From the NCBI GenBank assembly GCA_900696495.1, contig CAADGI010000014.1, positions 62,001-126,000 of the forward strand: a stretch of DNA of 64,000 nt. Direction: 5' to 3'. Origin of the DNA: an uncultured Alphaproteobacteria bacterium (GTDB taxonomy: Bacteria; Pseudomonadota; Alphaproteobacteria; Micavibrionales; Micavibrionaceae). Within the stretch, counting starts at the first letter, position 1. Each line of letters starts with the position of its first letter. A program made the position numbers and the translations under genes. Under the pieces are notes generated by a model. It was given only the letters and a program-made list of their open reading frames with translations, had not been told where the DNA came from and did not search any database. Below are positions 50,823 to 59,898 of this stretch, in pieces.

Positions 50823-51218
50823 ATGATGGCGGATTCCCAGGCAGTCAGGAAAAAGATACTCGTGGTCGAGGATAACGATTTCGTGCGCATGCAGATCATC
50901 CGTTTCCTGGACGAGGCGGGCTTCGAGGCCGTGGAAGCCCGGGACGGCAACGCTGCTATGGCCGCCATAAATCCCGATATCGCCATGGCCATCGTCGATG
51001 TGCGCATGGAGCCGATCGATGGTTTTGAATTCATAAAGGCCGTGCGCGCCCGCGAGATGGAAACGCCCGTCGTTCTTGTGACCGGCGACAATAATCCCGA
51101 CCTGTTGAACGAAGCGAACAAGTGGGGTGTGGCGGCGGTCTTGATGAAACCTGTCCAGCGCGATAGGCTGGTGAAGACGGTAACTCGAACTCTCCACTCT
51201 CAGGAACGTGCCTCGTGA
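50823..51218 (+). CDS. Single-domain response regulator at head of pilus operon
   Basis: The 131-residue receiver has a conserved acidic pair (VVEDNDFVRMQIIRFLDE), phospho-Asp in MAIVDVRMEPIDG, the switch Thr in VVLVTGDN and the Lys in VLMKPVQR. No output domain is present. Its 3' end overlaps the secretin gene by four bases (ATGA), so it is translated together with the pilus machinery and probably modulates it, directly or through another protein. Partner kinases could include the soluble hybrid kinase at the far end of the locus; that link is inference. An ATG three bases further in frame is also possible. Confidence 0.9.
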   Translation: MMADSQAVRKKILVVEDNDFVRMQIIRFLDEAGFEAVEARDGNAAMAAINPDIAMAIVDVRMEPIDGFEFIKAVRAREMETPVVLVTGDNNPDLLNEANKWGVAAVLMKPVQRDRLVKTVTRTLHSQERAS

Positions 51219-52747
51219 TGTCTCCCGGCCTTAGATATAAAGCAGGTTTTTTCGGCAAGGCAGCCATGCTGATTGGCGCGTTTTCGCTGCTTTCCTCCTG
51301 CGCTCAGGTGGATGTTCCCGGCGCCCGCAACGCCAAGATCCCTTCGCCGACCATGGCGAACGAGCGTCCCGAGGCTGTTAATGAAAAGCCCGACAGCGTG
51401 CTGTATCTGCCGCTGGGCAGCGATGTTCTGGTGCCTGAGGCCGAGGGCGGCGACTCGCTGCCGGATGAAATCGTCGGACCGTTCGAGCTGCGCTCGGAAA
51501 CGCTGGCCGGCGCGCTTCAGCTCATCCTTGCCGATTATGAATTGCCGCTGGCTTTTGAGACCAATGAGGCCCTGACTCGCACCATCACGGTCGCCAACCT
51601 GCGCGGCCCGCTGAATAAGGTCGTCGAGCGCGTTTGCGGCCTTGCCGATCTGTACTGCTCGTATGAAGACGGCTTGCTGGTGATCAAGGAAACCCAGACC
51701 TTCACCGTCACGGTTCCGCCCGTCGGCGGCGAGACGGATATTCTCTCCGCGCTGGCGACAGGCCTGCAGGCTATCACCGGTGCTCCTGCCACCACCGAGC
51801 CCGGTACGCGCACGATCATTTACGAGGCGACCAACCGCACGGCCCAGCTCGCCGAGCGTTACTTCCAGAAAATCCGTTCCAATACGGCCCTTATCGTATT
51901 TGAAGTCTATATCTGGGAAGTGGCGCTGAACTCCGATAATGCCACCGGCATCGACTGGCAGGCGATTGATACGATCGGTAAATGGAATGTCGGCATCGAC
52001 TTCCCCGGCGGCACCGGCGCCGATTTCACGCCGGTCAGCATCGGTCTGCCGACCACGGGCGATGTATCCTTCGCCGGCAATCAGGTGTTCCAGTTCATTT
52101 CGAATTACGGCGCCGTGAAAACGATCTCGCAGCCGCAGATCACCGTGCTCTCCGGCGCGCAGGCAACGCTGCGCGCGGCCGATACGGTCAATTATGTTTC
52201 CTCGCTCAGCCGTTCGGTTGACGATGGCGAGGTTACGGTTTCCACGGAAACGGACTCCGTCGATACCGGCTTCACTCTCACAATCGCCAGCGCGTGGGAC
52301 AACGCCACGATTTATGGAACGATACAGATCGAATTGCAGGAGTTCCGCCGGTTCCAGGAATTCGATGCCGATGGAACGACGCTGCAGCTTCCTGAAACGA
52401 CGGAGCGCGAACTTTCCACCCAGATCCGCATCCGTCCCGGCGATTCACTGCTGATCGCAGGCCTCGTGCGCGAAAATGACCAGTTCGATAAATCCGGGCC
52501 CGGATTCCAGGAGCCGATCATCGCCACATCGCGCAGCGCCACCGTCACCAATACCGAGCTTGTCTTCCTGCTGAAGCCGAAAGTCATCGTCTATACGGCT
52601 GAAAACAATAGAGAAATGATGAATCGTGGTCTTGGCGGCGTAACCCCGGCATCCATGGACCCCGGCGCTTCTGCCCGGTCTGCGGTTAGGGAAAATGAAT
52701 TCGATAGCGGCACCATCCCGGATGCGCTGTTAAATCCCGGCGGCTAG
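51215..52747 (+). CDS. Type IVb pilus secretin lipoprotein, PilN (R64) family
   Basis: The protein has 510 residues. The signal sequence ends in a lipobox (LLSSC, Cys29), so the ring is lipid-anchored to the outer membrane. An STN/N0-like domain lies about residues 85-155 (ETLAGALQLILADYELPLAF), then a beta-rich N-domain, then the secretin core (about 290-460) with QFISNYGAVKTISQPQITVLSG, TGFTLTIASAW and STQIRIRPGDSLLIAGLV. This organisation is that of PilN of plasmid R64/BfpB-type thin pili rather than the PilQ of type IVa pili. It forms the outer-membrane exit pore. A hairpin resembling a terminator follows. Confidence 0.88.
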   Translation: MMSPGLRYKAGFFGKAAMLIGAFSLLSSCAQVDVPGARNAKIPSPTMANERPEAVNEKPDSVLYLPLGSDVLVPEAEGGDSLPDEIVGPFELRSETLAGALQLILADYELPLAFETNEALTRTITVANLRGPLNKVVERVCGLADLYCSYEDGLLVIKETQTFTVTVPPVGGETDILSALATGLQAITGAPATTEPGTRTIIYEATNRTAQLAERYFQKIRSNTALIVFEVYIWEVALNSDNATGIDWQAIDTIGKWNVGIDFPGGTGADFTPVSIGLPTTGDVSFAGNQVFQFISNYGAVKTISQPQITVLSGAQATLRAADTVNYVSSLSRSVDDGEVTVSTETDSVDTGFTLTIASAWDNATIYGTIQIELQEFRRFQEFDADGTTLQLPETTERELSTQIRIRPGDSLLIAGLVRENDQFDKSGPGFQEPIIATSRSATVTNTELVFLLKPKVIVYTAENNREMMNRGLGGVTPASMDPGASARSAVRENEFDSGTIPDALLNPGG

Positions 52748-52769
52748 TATCTGATTCAAAACATTAAAT

Positions 52770-52810
52770 AAAGCCCGGTCGCTTTTTAGGGCTCCGGCTT
52801 TTTTCTTTTT
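52770..52810 (+). terminator. Possible (partial) terminator inside the pilus operon
   Basis: AAAGCCCGG (52770-52778) pairs imperfectly with CCGGCTTTTTT (from 52793), and AGCCC with GGGCT inside, followed by a T-rich run. It lies just after the secretin gene and might lower expression of downstream genes. Confidence 0.45.
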
Positions 52811-52876
52811 TATGATAGAATCAGAGAAACGGCGCTCTTGGGGCGCTGTATTCTGTTAATTCCAGCCTGTCCTTTC

Positions 52877-54523
52877 ATGCGCTCGCAGATTTCTAGGATT
52901 TTTCATTTAGGTCTTTGTGTGCTCGCTCTCTCGTTGAGTGCGGGTGGTGACGCGTATGCGCAATATGCAGGCTTTAACGATCCCGGTGCCCGCTCGGGTA
53001 ATGGTGCTGCTGCCGGTGGCGGCCTTGTTCCTGTTCTTCCCACGGTTGATGGCGGCACGGTTCCGACCGGCGCAACCGCGCAGGTCGTTGTCCGTTTCCG
53101 TAACGACGGCGGGCAGCCGGTTGAGACCGGCCTGATCCGTCTTTATCCGTCTTCAACGGTCTCCGCGAACGTGGCTCTCAACCAGTGCGAGGAAACGCCC
53201 CTGGCGCCCGGCGCGGAATGCGCGGTCGCGCTTTCGGTCAAGGGTCTGCAGGCCGGTTCATGGCGCGTCGAAATGCTGATGTCGCATAACGGCAAGACGC
53301 GCCTCGTCTCGGCGACTCTCTCCGGCCAGGTCGAGGCCGGCGGCGAAGGATCGGAAACGCTCGCGAGTGATATCGAAGCCATTCCGGCGGAAGTTGATTT
53401 CGGCAGCATGGATGCAAGCCAGACGATCACTGCGCCCATCATTCTGCGCAATATCACCTCGACCGCGCTCGACATCAGCGCCATAAGCATCGACGCCAGC
53501 GACCAGTCCGGCTATGCGCTCAAAACGGAATGTAAAGAACTCGAACCCGGTCAGGCCTGTATCGCAATCGTTTCCTGGTCGCCGAAAACGAAAGGGCGCT
53601 CTTCGGGCGTGCTCGTCGTTCGGCACACCGGCCCTACGGCGCTCACCAGCGTGCCGCTCGTCGGCGAATTCAAGCCGGAGAGCGTAGAAAAAGCGGAAGT
53701 GTTCCCGCAGGCCGTGCCGGGCCGCGGATTGCTCGTCGCCTCGCAAAGTGAAATCGATTTCGGCACGGCCGTGCAGACGGCCTCGACGATTACCGTTTCG
53801 CTCGTCAACGCGGGTGACGCGCCCGTCACCATTCAGGACATCCGCATTTCCGGCAGCGATAACGGTCTCAGCTTCAAGGATAACGGCTGTCTTGCCGCCA
53901 CCGTGCTTGAACCTATCCAGGCTTGTCCCCTGACCATCACCTGGTCGCCGACGCGCGTTGGCTCCCTGTATGACGACATACAAATTCTGCATGACGGCGC
54001 CCGCGGCGTTCTCGTTCTTCCCATTCGCGGCGGCTCCGAACAGCCTGTCAGCCAGGATCAGAAGGCCATCGTGCTCAACGGCGGCAGTGCCGTTCAGCTT
54101 CCGCTTGATCCATCGCTCGATCCGAACGCCTCGGCGGACATCGCCGCCGCCGCCAAGAAAAACGCGGCTGAAGCCGGCTTGTCTTCTTATTCGGTATCGG
54201 TGCCCAATGCCGCCAGCGTACTGGATGGGTATAAAATCACATCGTTTTCACCGACCAGGGCGATCATAAACGGCCCCGGCGGCAGCCGCATTGTTTTCGA
54301 TAATGAGGAGATTGTGCTCGGCGGAGTCCCGTGGTTTGTGGCGATTCAGAAGAATGGCATCGAATTCCTTTATCAGGGCCAAAGAATCTTGCTTCTTTTC
54401 GACCGTTCTTTATCTTCTATTAACCGGGTTTCGTCATCATCAAATAAGAATAGTAGTGCTGGTGGGAATTCTTCTGTAAATAGCGCGCCCGCCAGCCCTG
54501 GGGCAAACGAAACCGGTGGTTAA
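52877..54523 (+). CDS. Exported protein with three Ig-fold repeats and PilP-like C-terminus
   Basis: The protein has about 548 residues from ATG 52877, which opens a signal peptide (HLGLCVLALSLSAGGDAYA). Three ASH/choice-of-anchor-like beta-sandwich domains follow: about 40-160, 165-280 and 285-390. Each contains VxFRN/ILRN/VSLVN-type strands, and each holds one cysteine pair about 11-13 residues apart (NQCEET...GAECAV; TECKEL...GQACIA; NGCLAA...IQACPL), suggesting a disulfide per domain. The last 150 residues include YKITSFSPTRAIINGPGGSRIVFDN, a small beta domain like PilP of type IV pili, then a Ser/Asn-rich tail. Position between secretin and ATPase suggests a periplasmic stator or secretin partner. 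No exact family is recognised. Confidence 0.7.
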   Translation: MRSQISRIFHLGLCVLALSLSAGGDAYAQYAGFNDPGARSGNGAAAGGGLVPVLPTVDGGTVPTGATAQVVVRFRNDGGQPVETGLIRLYPSSTVSANVALNQCEETPLAPGAECAVALSVKGLQAGSWRVEMLMSHNGKTRLVSATLSGQVEAGGEGSETLASDIEAIPAEVDFGSMDASQTITAPIILRNITSTALDISAISIDASDQSGYALKTECKELEPGQACIAIVSWSPKTKGRSSGVLVVRHTGPTALTSVPLVGEFKPESVEKAEVFPQAVPGRGLLVASQSEIDFGTAVQTASTITVSLVNAGDAPVTIQDIRISGSDNGLSFKDNGCLAATVLEPIQACPLTITWSPTRVGSLYDDIQILHDGARGVLVLPIRGGSEQPVSQDQKAIVLNGGSAVQLPLDPSLDPNASADIAAAAKKNAAEAGLSSYSVSVPNAASVLDGYKITSFSPTRAIINGPGGSRIVFDNEEIVLGGVPWFVAIQKNGIEFLYQGQRILLLFDRSLSSINRVSSSSNKNSSAGGNSSVNSAPASPGANETGG

Positions 54524-54526
54524 TTT

Positions 54527-56305
54527 ATGTCCGATGCGACGAACGATCAGGATACCGACAGGCGCAGCAAGGGTGATTCCGAACCGCCCGGCGGCGTAGA
54601 GCGCCGTCGCAGCGCCGCGCGGAAAAAAATCCGTTCTTCCGAGGGCCGCGAACGCTATCTTGATATGGTCCAGCGCGAACGCGCGCTTTTGCTCGAGCAG
54701 GGAATTCCGCGCTCCACCGAACAGCTTCTCGATATGGCCGGCGCTGTTGCGCCTTCCCAGACCGAGGAAGAAGAAGGCATCAAGGACCGCGCCACGGGCG
54801 ACCAGCTCCGCGCCGTTCTTCCAGTCCAGTCATGGCTGCCGCTCTCCATTCACCTCATCGGTCTTCGCGACGGCGTGTTGCGCATCGCGCCTCTGCACGA
54901 TCTCAACGACCGCCAGATTGAAAATCTTTTCTCCACCGCCAACCGTTCCGGCTTCCATGTCGAGCGCGTCGAAATTGAAGTCTGGGACCGTAAGGAACTC
55001 ACCGACACGCTGCGCTCGGTGCACGATCTTTCCGCCGACCGCTGCGAAAAGACTCTCGCGCTCTGGCTCGCCGACAGCGACAACGGCCTTCTGCTCAACC
55101 AGTTCCAGCGCGACCTGATGGCCGAGGCGCTCCAGATGCGCGCCTCCGATATTCACCTCGTGCAGGACAACAATCCCGATGCGCCGAACTGGATCAAGTA
55201 CCGCATCGACGGCGACCTGATACCGATGCACCTTCTGCCCGCCGAGGCGATGGCGCGTCTGACGACTCTTCTCAAGCGCGACGCCGGCCTGAACTTCGGC
55301 GACCGCACAACGCCCAAGGATGGCCGTTTCGGTTTCACCTGGCAGGGCCGCGCCATCGACGTCCGCGTCGCCGCAGGCCCGCAGGCGCAGGACGGCGAAA
55401 AACTGACCCTCCGTCTTCTCGACCGCGCTTCGCTTAAAGGTTTCGATGAATTGTTCCGCCGTCACGAGGATGTCGGCGATTACCTCGCCAAGCTTCTCTC
55501 GCCGGAAATCAAGGGCGGCGGCGGCATGATCCTGCTCTCCGGTCCGACCGGCTCCGGTAAGACGACGACATTATATGCGTGCGTCCAGCAGATCGACCGC
55601 CGCAGGAAACACGTTCTCACCATCGAAGACCCGATCGAATACGAACTGCGCTATGCGACGCAATGGCAGGTCCGCCCCGGCATGCCGGGCGGTTCTTTCG
55701 CCGATCTCATCCGCGCCGCGATGCGTCACGATCCCGATTACATCATCATCGGCGAGATGCGCGATGGCGACACGGTGGAAACCTCGCTGCGCGCCGCTGA
55801 ATCCGGCCACACCGTGATTTCAACAGTCCACGCCGATACGGCGCTCCAGACATTTGAACGCTTACGTTCTCTGATGCCGTCCGAGCGTGAACGTTCTTCG
55901 ACCTATACATTGTCGCAACAGGTGCGCGCCATCCTGAACCAGCGCCTCCTGCGCACGCTCTGCCAGGGCTGTTCGCACAAAGCCAAGGTGAGTGAAGTTC
56001 TCAATCAGGAAGAGATGGACGCTTTCGGATTCAAGGAAGACGTCAAGATCCGCCGTCATAACACCAGCGGCTGCGATCTTTGTAACCGCACTGGAATTTC
56101 CGGCCGCACGCTGCTTCTGGACGCCATTCTCATTACCCTCGGTCCGGCGCAGAGAAACCATATTTACGAAGCCCTGATCGGCAACGTGAACAAGGTCATC
56201 AACGAAGAGGGCGTCGTGGTTCACACGCGCCGCGAAGGCCTGGTCGATCTTGTCGTCAGCGGCCTTGTCGATCCGAAAGCGGCGCTCTCATATTTGGAAG
56301 AATAA
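54527..56305 (+). CDS. Pilus assembly ATPase, GspE/PilB superfamily (PilQ of R64 type)
   Basis: The 592-residue cytoplasmic AAA ATPase energises pilus subunit addition. Seen: an N-terminal domain (residues 1-200), Walker A GPTGSGKTTTLYA near residue 338, Asp box and Walker B-like DYIIIGEMRDGDTVETSLRAAESGHTVISTVHAD near 403, and two zinc-ligand pairs (LCQGCSHKA and SGCDLCNRTG), the tetracysteine motif of GspE-type enzymes. Three bases separate it from the upstream gene and five from the downstream platform gene. It is GspE/PilQ-like and not TadA-like, arguing against a Tad pilus. No PilT-type retraction ATPase is present nearby. Confidence 0.92.
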   Translation: MSDATNDQDTDRRSKGDSEPPGGVERRRSAARKKIRSSEGRERYLDMVQRERALLLEQGIPRSTEQLLDMAGAVAPSQTEEEEGIKDRATGDQLRAVLPVQSWLPLSIHLIGLRDGVLRIAPLHDLNDRQIENLFSTANRSGFHVERVEIEVWDRKELTDTLRSVHDLSADRCEKTLALWLADSDNGLLLNQFQRDLMAEALQMRASDIHLVQDNNPDAPNWIKYRIDGDLIPMHLLPAEAMARLTTLLKRDAGLNFGDRTTPKDGRFGFTWQGRAIDVRVAAGPQAQDGEKLTLRLLDRASLKGFDELFRRHEDVGDYLAKLLSPEIKGGGGMILLSGPTGSGKTTTLYACVQQIDRRRKHVLTIEDPIEYELRYATQWQVRPGMPGGSFADLIRAAMRHDPDYIIIGEMRDGDTVETSLRAAESGHTVISTVHADTALQTFERLRSLMPSERERSSTYTLSQQVRAILNQRLLRTLCQGCSHKAKVSEVLNQEEMDAFGFKEDVKIRRHNTSGCDLCNRTGISGRTLLLDAILITLGPAQRNHIYEALIGNVNKVINEEGVVVHTRREGLVDLVVSGLVDPKAALSYLEE

Positions 56306-56309
56306 TTCC

Positions 56310-57530
56310 ATGCAGCAGTGGGTTGCTGAAATCGCGTACGAGACGACATCCGGTCCGAAACGGGTGACGGAATCCTTTTACCTTCCATCCAAAGACGACG
56401 TGCGTGATGCCATTATCAAAAAAGGCGGCTACGCGCTCGCCATCCGTCCGCATGAGCGCTCGCCCCTCGAACGCATATTGGCGCGCTCCACATGGTGGCA
56501 GGTCCAGCTTCTGCGCGGTATCCAGTTCCGCTCGACCTCGACATCGCCCGGCGTTGCGCTGTGGAAAATCATCCAGGCCGAAACCTCGCCGCGCCGCCAG
56601 AACATCATGGCGCCGGCGCGCGAGGCGCTTGCCCGCGGTCTTGGCATCATCGACGCGCTGAAGGCGCTGAATATTTTCGATCACGGCACGCTCGCCATTC
56701 TCGCCGGTTCCGAACGCGCCAACCGCCTGGTGGAGGGTATCCCTCACGCCATTCATTCTATTACGCAGAAACGTAAAAACGCGCGCGCGATCATGGGCAC
56801 CATGGGCTGGCTGGCCTTCGACGTGTTCTCGATCGTGTCTTCTCTCTGGGCCGGTAAGGACATGGTTATAAAATGGTTCACCGACAACCCTCCGACCAAT
56901 CCCGAGGAACTGGAAAAATTCACCGTCGTGGTCTGGCGCCTGGGTCTGACCTGGGACATCCTGATCTGGTTCTCCGTCGGCATGGGCGTTTTCATGGGCT
57001 GGTGCGTGTTCTCGTTCTGGGTCAACCGCGGCAAAAAAGACTGGCCCACCGCGCGCGTCGTTCGCGCCATCCCGCTTATCGGTGGATATCTTCGCGACCT
57101 GGCCTTCGCCGATTCCATGTCCGCCGCCGCGCGGATGCTGCGCGGCCTTGTGCCGATCAACGATACATTAGAACAATCTGCTGAAGCCTCCTCGGCCCCT
57201 GACGTGGCCATGTACTGGGAAGAATCGCTGAAAGACCTTGGCCGCGGCGTTTCGCTGGGCTCGGCCCTCGACCGGGCGCCATTGACCCGCAACGAGCGCC
57301 TTGAACTGGCGAGCTTGTCGGACCTCGGCCAAGTTGCTACAGTAATGGAGTCTATTTCTGAAATGCGTTCGCAGGCCGCCAAGACAAAACACTCTCTTAT
57401 CGTCTGGCTGGCTTTCGCCCTCACCGGCGTCTTCCTCGCGGTCGCTTTTGGTTCTGCAATTTACGCCCTGACGGTCATGAATATGAGCATGGATTCGATG
57501 ATGGGTGGCTTGATGCAAGGAGCGATGTGA
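56310..57530 (+). CDS. Inner-membrane platform protein, GspF/PilR-like
   Basis: The protein has about 406 residues from ATG 56310, preceded by GGAAGAAT at ideal distance; an upstream GTG lies inside the ATPase gene and is rejected. Three membrane regions are visible, near residues 152-172 (GTMGWLAFDVFSIVSSLWAG), 208-235 (LTWDILIWFSVGMGVFMGW) and 370-398 (SLIVWLAFALTGVFLAVAFG), separating two helical GspF-type cytoplasmic domains. The second carries FADSMSAAARMLRGLVPINDTLEQSAE, the family signature. It anchors the ATPase and pilin subunits at the inner membrane. Its 3' end overlaps the next gene by four bases. Confidence 0.87.
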   Translation: MQQWVAEIAYETTSGPKRVTESFYLPSKDDVRDAIIKKGGYALAIRPHERSPLERILARSTWWQVQLLRGIQFRSTSTSPGVALWKIIQAETSPRRQNIMAPAREALARGLGIIDALKALNIFDHGTLAILAGSERANRLVEGIPHAIHSITQKRKNARAIMGTMGWLAFDVFSIVSSLWAGKDMVIKWFTDNPPTNPEELEKFTVVVWRLGLTWDILIWFSVGMGVFMGWCVFSFWVNRGKKDWPTARVVRAIPLIGGYLRDLAFADSMSAAARMLRGLVPINDTLEQSAEASSAPDVAMYWEESLKDLGRGVSLGSALDRAPLTRNERLELASLSDLGQVATVMESISEMRSQAAKTKHSLIVWLAFALTGVFLAVAFGSAIYALTVMNMSMDSMMGGLMQGAM

Positions 57531-58504
57531 GCTTGGTCATTGGAGCGAAGGACAAAGACGCCTTTGAAAAAGGCAAGCCTTCTGAAAAAAAGGGCCGGAG
57601 CGGCATGTCCCGTCCGCGTCCCGGCATGGCTGATTTTCTTGCCGGCGAAGCCAAGGATTTCGTCAGCGAGCTTTATCCTTATCTTCCCTTCGAGCTTATC
57701 GGCGGATCTGTTCCGCACATTCCCGGCACGGAAGAGGAAGCTGTGTGGAACGCCGCCGCGCAGGCCTGCAGCACCGAGAAAGTTCACTTCTGCTATTCGG
57801 TCGACAGCGGCAAGGTCTGGTATCTCGCCTGTCCATCCATGTCGCTCGCTTCGAACCCGCACAGCTGGTGCCCGCTGGCCGCGGCTTTGCCGGGCAACAG
57901 CGAATACTGGGATCACGAAACGGTTTACCTCTATGAACAGGAAGGTATCGCTTCCGCACTGAGATGGGATCCTGAAACGGGCCGCATGCAGGTTTTCCTC
58001 GGCGCTTCGCGTACGATTTTACCGCGCGTGCAAAGCATGGACGCCAACTTCGTCACCATCAATCCCGAAGTCGCCGATGTCGTCCCCTGGCGTAACAAAC
58101 AGCTCAAGACCGAAAAACTCTCGCGCGCGACGGCACGCATGTTGCTGTTCTCGGGAATGCTGGTGGCGTTGATTGCTGCCCTTGTGCTGGTATTTAACCT
58201 GATCGGCGCCGGCATGACGCAGCGTAACCTCACCACTGTGCAGCAGGAAACCGAAGCGGCATCCAATGAACTCATGCTCAAGGCGCACAGCGCCATGCAG
58301 AGCGATACCATCAAGCATATCGTCCGCATCCAGGAATTGCTGGACGCGCTGGCGGCCAAGGACGGCACGCTGGTCCGGTACGAGGTTAAAGGCGGCAAGG
58401 TCGAATGGGAGGCGCTTGTTCCCAAGGCTTTCGCGGCGGAATTCGGCCAGCCCACCAAAATCGATGAAAAAGACGGCCGTATCAGGATCAAAAATTCAAA
58501 GTAG
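57527..58504 (+). CDS. Bitopic pilus protein, PilO-like
   Basis: The protein has 325 residues. The N-terminal two thirds (to about residue 200) is cytoplasmic and globular, rich in aromatic and cysteine residues (VHFCYSVDSGKVWYLACPSM, HSWCPLAAALPG). One transmembrane helix follows (ARMLLFSGMLVALIAALVLVFNLIGAG, about 203-229), then a short periplasmic coil and a small alpha/beta end (VRYEVKGGKVEWEALVP). This is the topology of PilO of R64-type pili (cytoplasmic domain, TM, periplasmic tail) or of the PilM/N/O alignment complex. Sequence-level family is not certain. It overlaps the GspF-like gene by four bases, so it is a structural member of the same machine. Confidence 0.6.
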   Translation: MSLVIGAKDKDAFEKGKPSEKKGRSGMSRPRPGMADFLAGEAKDFVSELYPYLPFELIGGSVPHIPGTEEEAVWNAAAQACSTEKVHFCYSVDSGKVWYLACPSMSLASNPHSWCPLAAALPGNSEYWDHETVYLYEQEGIASALRWDPETGRMQVFLGASRTILPRVQSMDANFVTINPEVADVVPWRNKQLKTEKLSRATARMLLFSGMLVALIAALVLVFNLIGAGMTQRNLTTVQQETEAASNELMLKAHSAMQSDTIKHIVRIQELLDALAAKDGTLVRYEVKGGKVEWEALVPKAFAAEFGQPTKIDEKDGRIRIKNSK

Positions 58505-58530
58505 GATGTCAGGGACCAAGTGGGGCATAA

Positions 58531-59073
58531 ATGATTGATTTAAAATCCTTAAAATCATTCGACTGGCGCGCTTTGAAGAAATACGCGGATCCCAAGGTTT
58601 CCGAGGATCTTAACGCTTTTCTCGAAAAACTGCCCCAGCACGCGGGCCAGAGCATGCTCGTGATAGCCGGGATCGCTTGGGCCTCCGCCGGGGCGCTGGG
58701 CCTCTATGCAACCATACAGATGCAGAAAATGACGGAATTAAAGGCCAAACTGGCGGAAGCCGAGGCTCTGAAGCCGATCGTCCCGGTTATTAAGGATATT
58801 CCGGTCAACCCCAAGGAAGTCGCAGAATTTGTTGATAAAATTAAAACCATCTATACGGGCCTCTCGATTAAGGAGAATGGGGCGTCTATTCTGGTAACAG
58901 CCGAGAACACCGCCGCTTTCGGCCAGTTCCGGGAGGCCATAGGCCATATCCAGAATGGGGGTACAGGATGGCGGGTCAGCATTGACAGATTGTGCGTGGG
59001 GCGCGAATGTGAGAGGGTGCCGTTAGCGGCAGCCCTCAAGATTAACAAGGTTTCCGTCGATAAGCCGGGATGA
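58531..59073 (+). CDS. Small bitopic pilus protein, PilN/PilO/GspM-like
   Basis: The protein has 180 residues. A 40-residue cytoplasmic N-terminus is followed by a transmembrane helix (SMLVIAGIAWASAGALGLYATIQM, about 41-64), a short coiled coil (QKMTELKAKLAEAEAL) and a compact periplasmic domain that looks ferredoxin-like (SILVTAENTAAFGQFREAIGHIQ). A cysteine pair, LCVGREC, lies near residue 155. The layout is that of alignment-complex proteins bridging the inner-membrane platform to the secretin. It follows the PilO-like gene by 26 bases and precedes the pilin-like genes by about 30. No named family could be assigned. Confidence 0.6.
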   Translation: MIDLKSLKSFDWRALKKYADPKVSEDLNAFLEKLPQHAGQSMLVIAGIAWASAGALGLYATIQMQKMTELKAKLAEAEALKPIVPVIKDIPVNPKEVAEFVDKIKTIYTGLSIKENGASILVTAENTAAFGQFREAIGHIQNGGTGWRVSIDRLCVGRECERVPLAAALKINKVSVDKPG

Positions 59074-59104
59074 TATAGTGATCAGAGTTAAACGGAGAAA
59101 ATAC

Positions 59105-59836
59105 ATGCTCGAGAATACCCAAAACTGCCAGCGTAAAATGGAAAGAGGAAACGTTCTGTTCCTCATCCTTATCGCTGTGGCCCTGTTCGCAGCGCTATCA
59201 TACGCTGTAACGCAGTCAAGCAGATCGGGGGGCGGGGATGCCGGTAACGAAACCAACCTGATCAGCAGCGCCCAGATCACCCAATATCCCTCATCGATCA
59301 GAACGGCGATTATCCGCATGATGGTTTCCAGCAACGTTGCTGCCGACCAGTTGCAATTCAATCCGCCGTCCGATTACGCATCATGCACCTCAACCTCACG
59401 CTGTGTGTTCCACCCCGATGGCGGCGGCGCGACCTATGTCGAGGCTCCCGAGAATGTCGTGACGGGATCAAGCTCGCAGCCCTGGATATTCAACGGCCAG
59501 AACGAAGTCGCTCTTGTCGGAACGACCGCCCCGACTGCCAACGACAACGAAACGGCGACGACGGTCGAAATCATGGCGATCCTGCCGAACGTTGAAACCG
59601 CTATCTGCAACAGGATCAACGACGAGCTTGGCATCGGCCCGGCCGCCGTGGCTGAAACCGGTATCGACGTCACGTCGAAACTCGGTGGCGGTGCTGGCTA
59701 CGTGACTGCCCTTGCTTCCGGCGGCAGCGGCGGAACCATCGGCGATGCGACGACCAGCACCCTTAACGGTCAGGCCTTCGGCTGCTTCTCGCAAGGTGGT
59801 GTGAACTACTACTACCACGTTCTGATCGAGCAATAA
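59105..59836 (+). CDS. Prepilin-like exported protein 1
   Basis: The protein has 243 residues. The ATG at 59105 has GGAG seven bases upstream and is chosen over a GTG at 59078. A short basic leader ends in ERG and is followed by an uncharged helix (NVLFLILIAVALFAALSYAV), the hallmark of type IV prepilin-like N-termini cut after Gly15 by an A24 peptidase. The usual Glu at mature position 5 is missing, as in some minor pilins. The rest is a secreted Ser/Thr/Ala-rich domain with two close cysteines (SCTSTSRC) and later AICNRI and FGCFSQ. It is presumed to be a pilus subunit or tip component. Confidence 0.7.
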   Translation: MLENTQNCQRKMERGNVLFLILIAVALFAALSYAVTQSSRSGGGDAGNETNLISSAQITQYPSSIRTAIIRMMVSSNVAADQLQFNPPSDYASCTSTSRCVFHPDGGGATYVEAPENVVTGSSSQPWIFNGQNEVALVGTTAPTANDNETATTVEIMAILPNVETAICNRINDELGIGPAAVAETGIDVTSKLGGGAGYVTALASGGSGGTIGDATTSTLNGQAFGCFSQGGVNYYYHVLIEQ

Positions 59837-59841
59837 GTCAC

Positions 59842-59882
59842 GCGGGGAAGGGGCGTTAACGTCCCTTCCCGCATTTTCTTTT
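59842..59882 (+). terminator. Intrinsic terminator or attenuator between the two pilin-like genes
   Basis: GCGGGGAAGGG, a GCGTTAACGT centre and CCCTTCCCGC form a strong stem (59842-59871), followed by ATTTTCTTTTCT. It lies six bases after the first pilin-like stop and before the ATG at 59899, so it could make the first pilin more abundant than the second. Confidence 0.8.
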
Positions 59883-59898
59883 CTACAGGATCGAAAAC

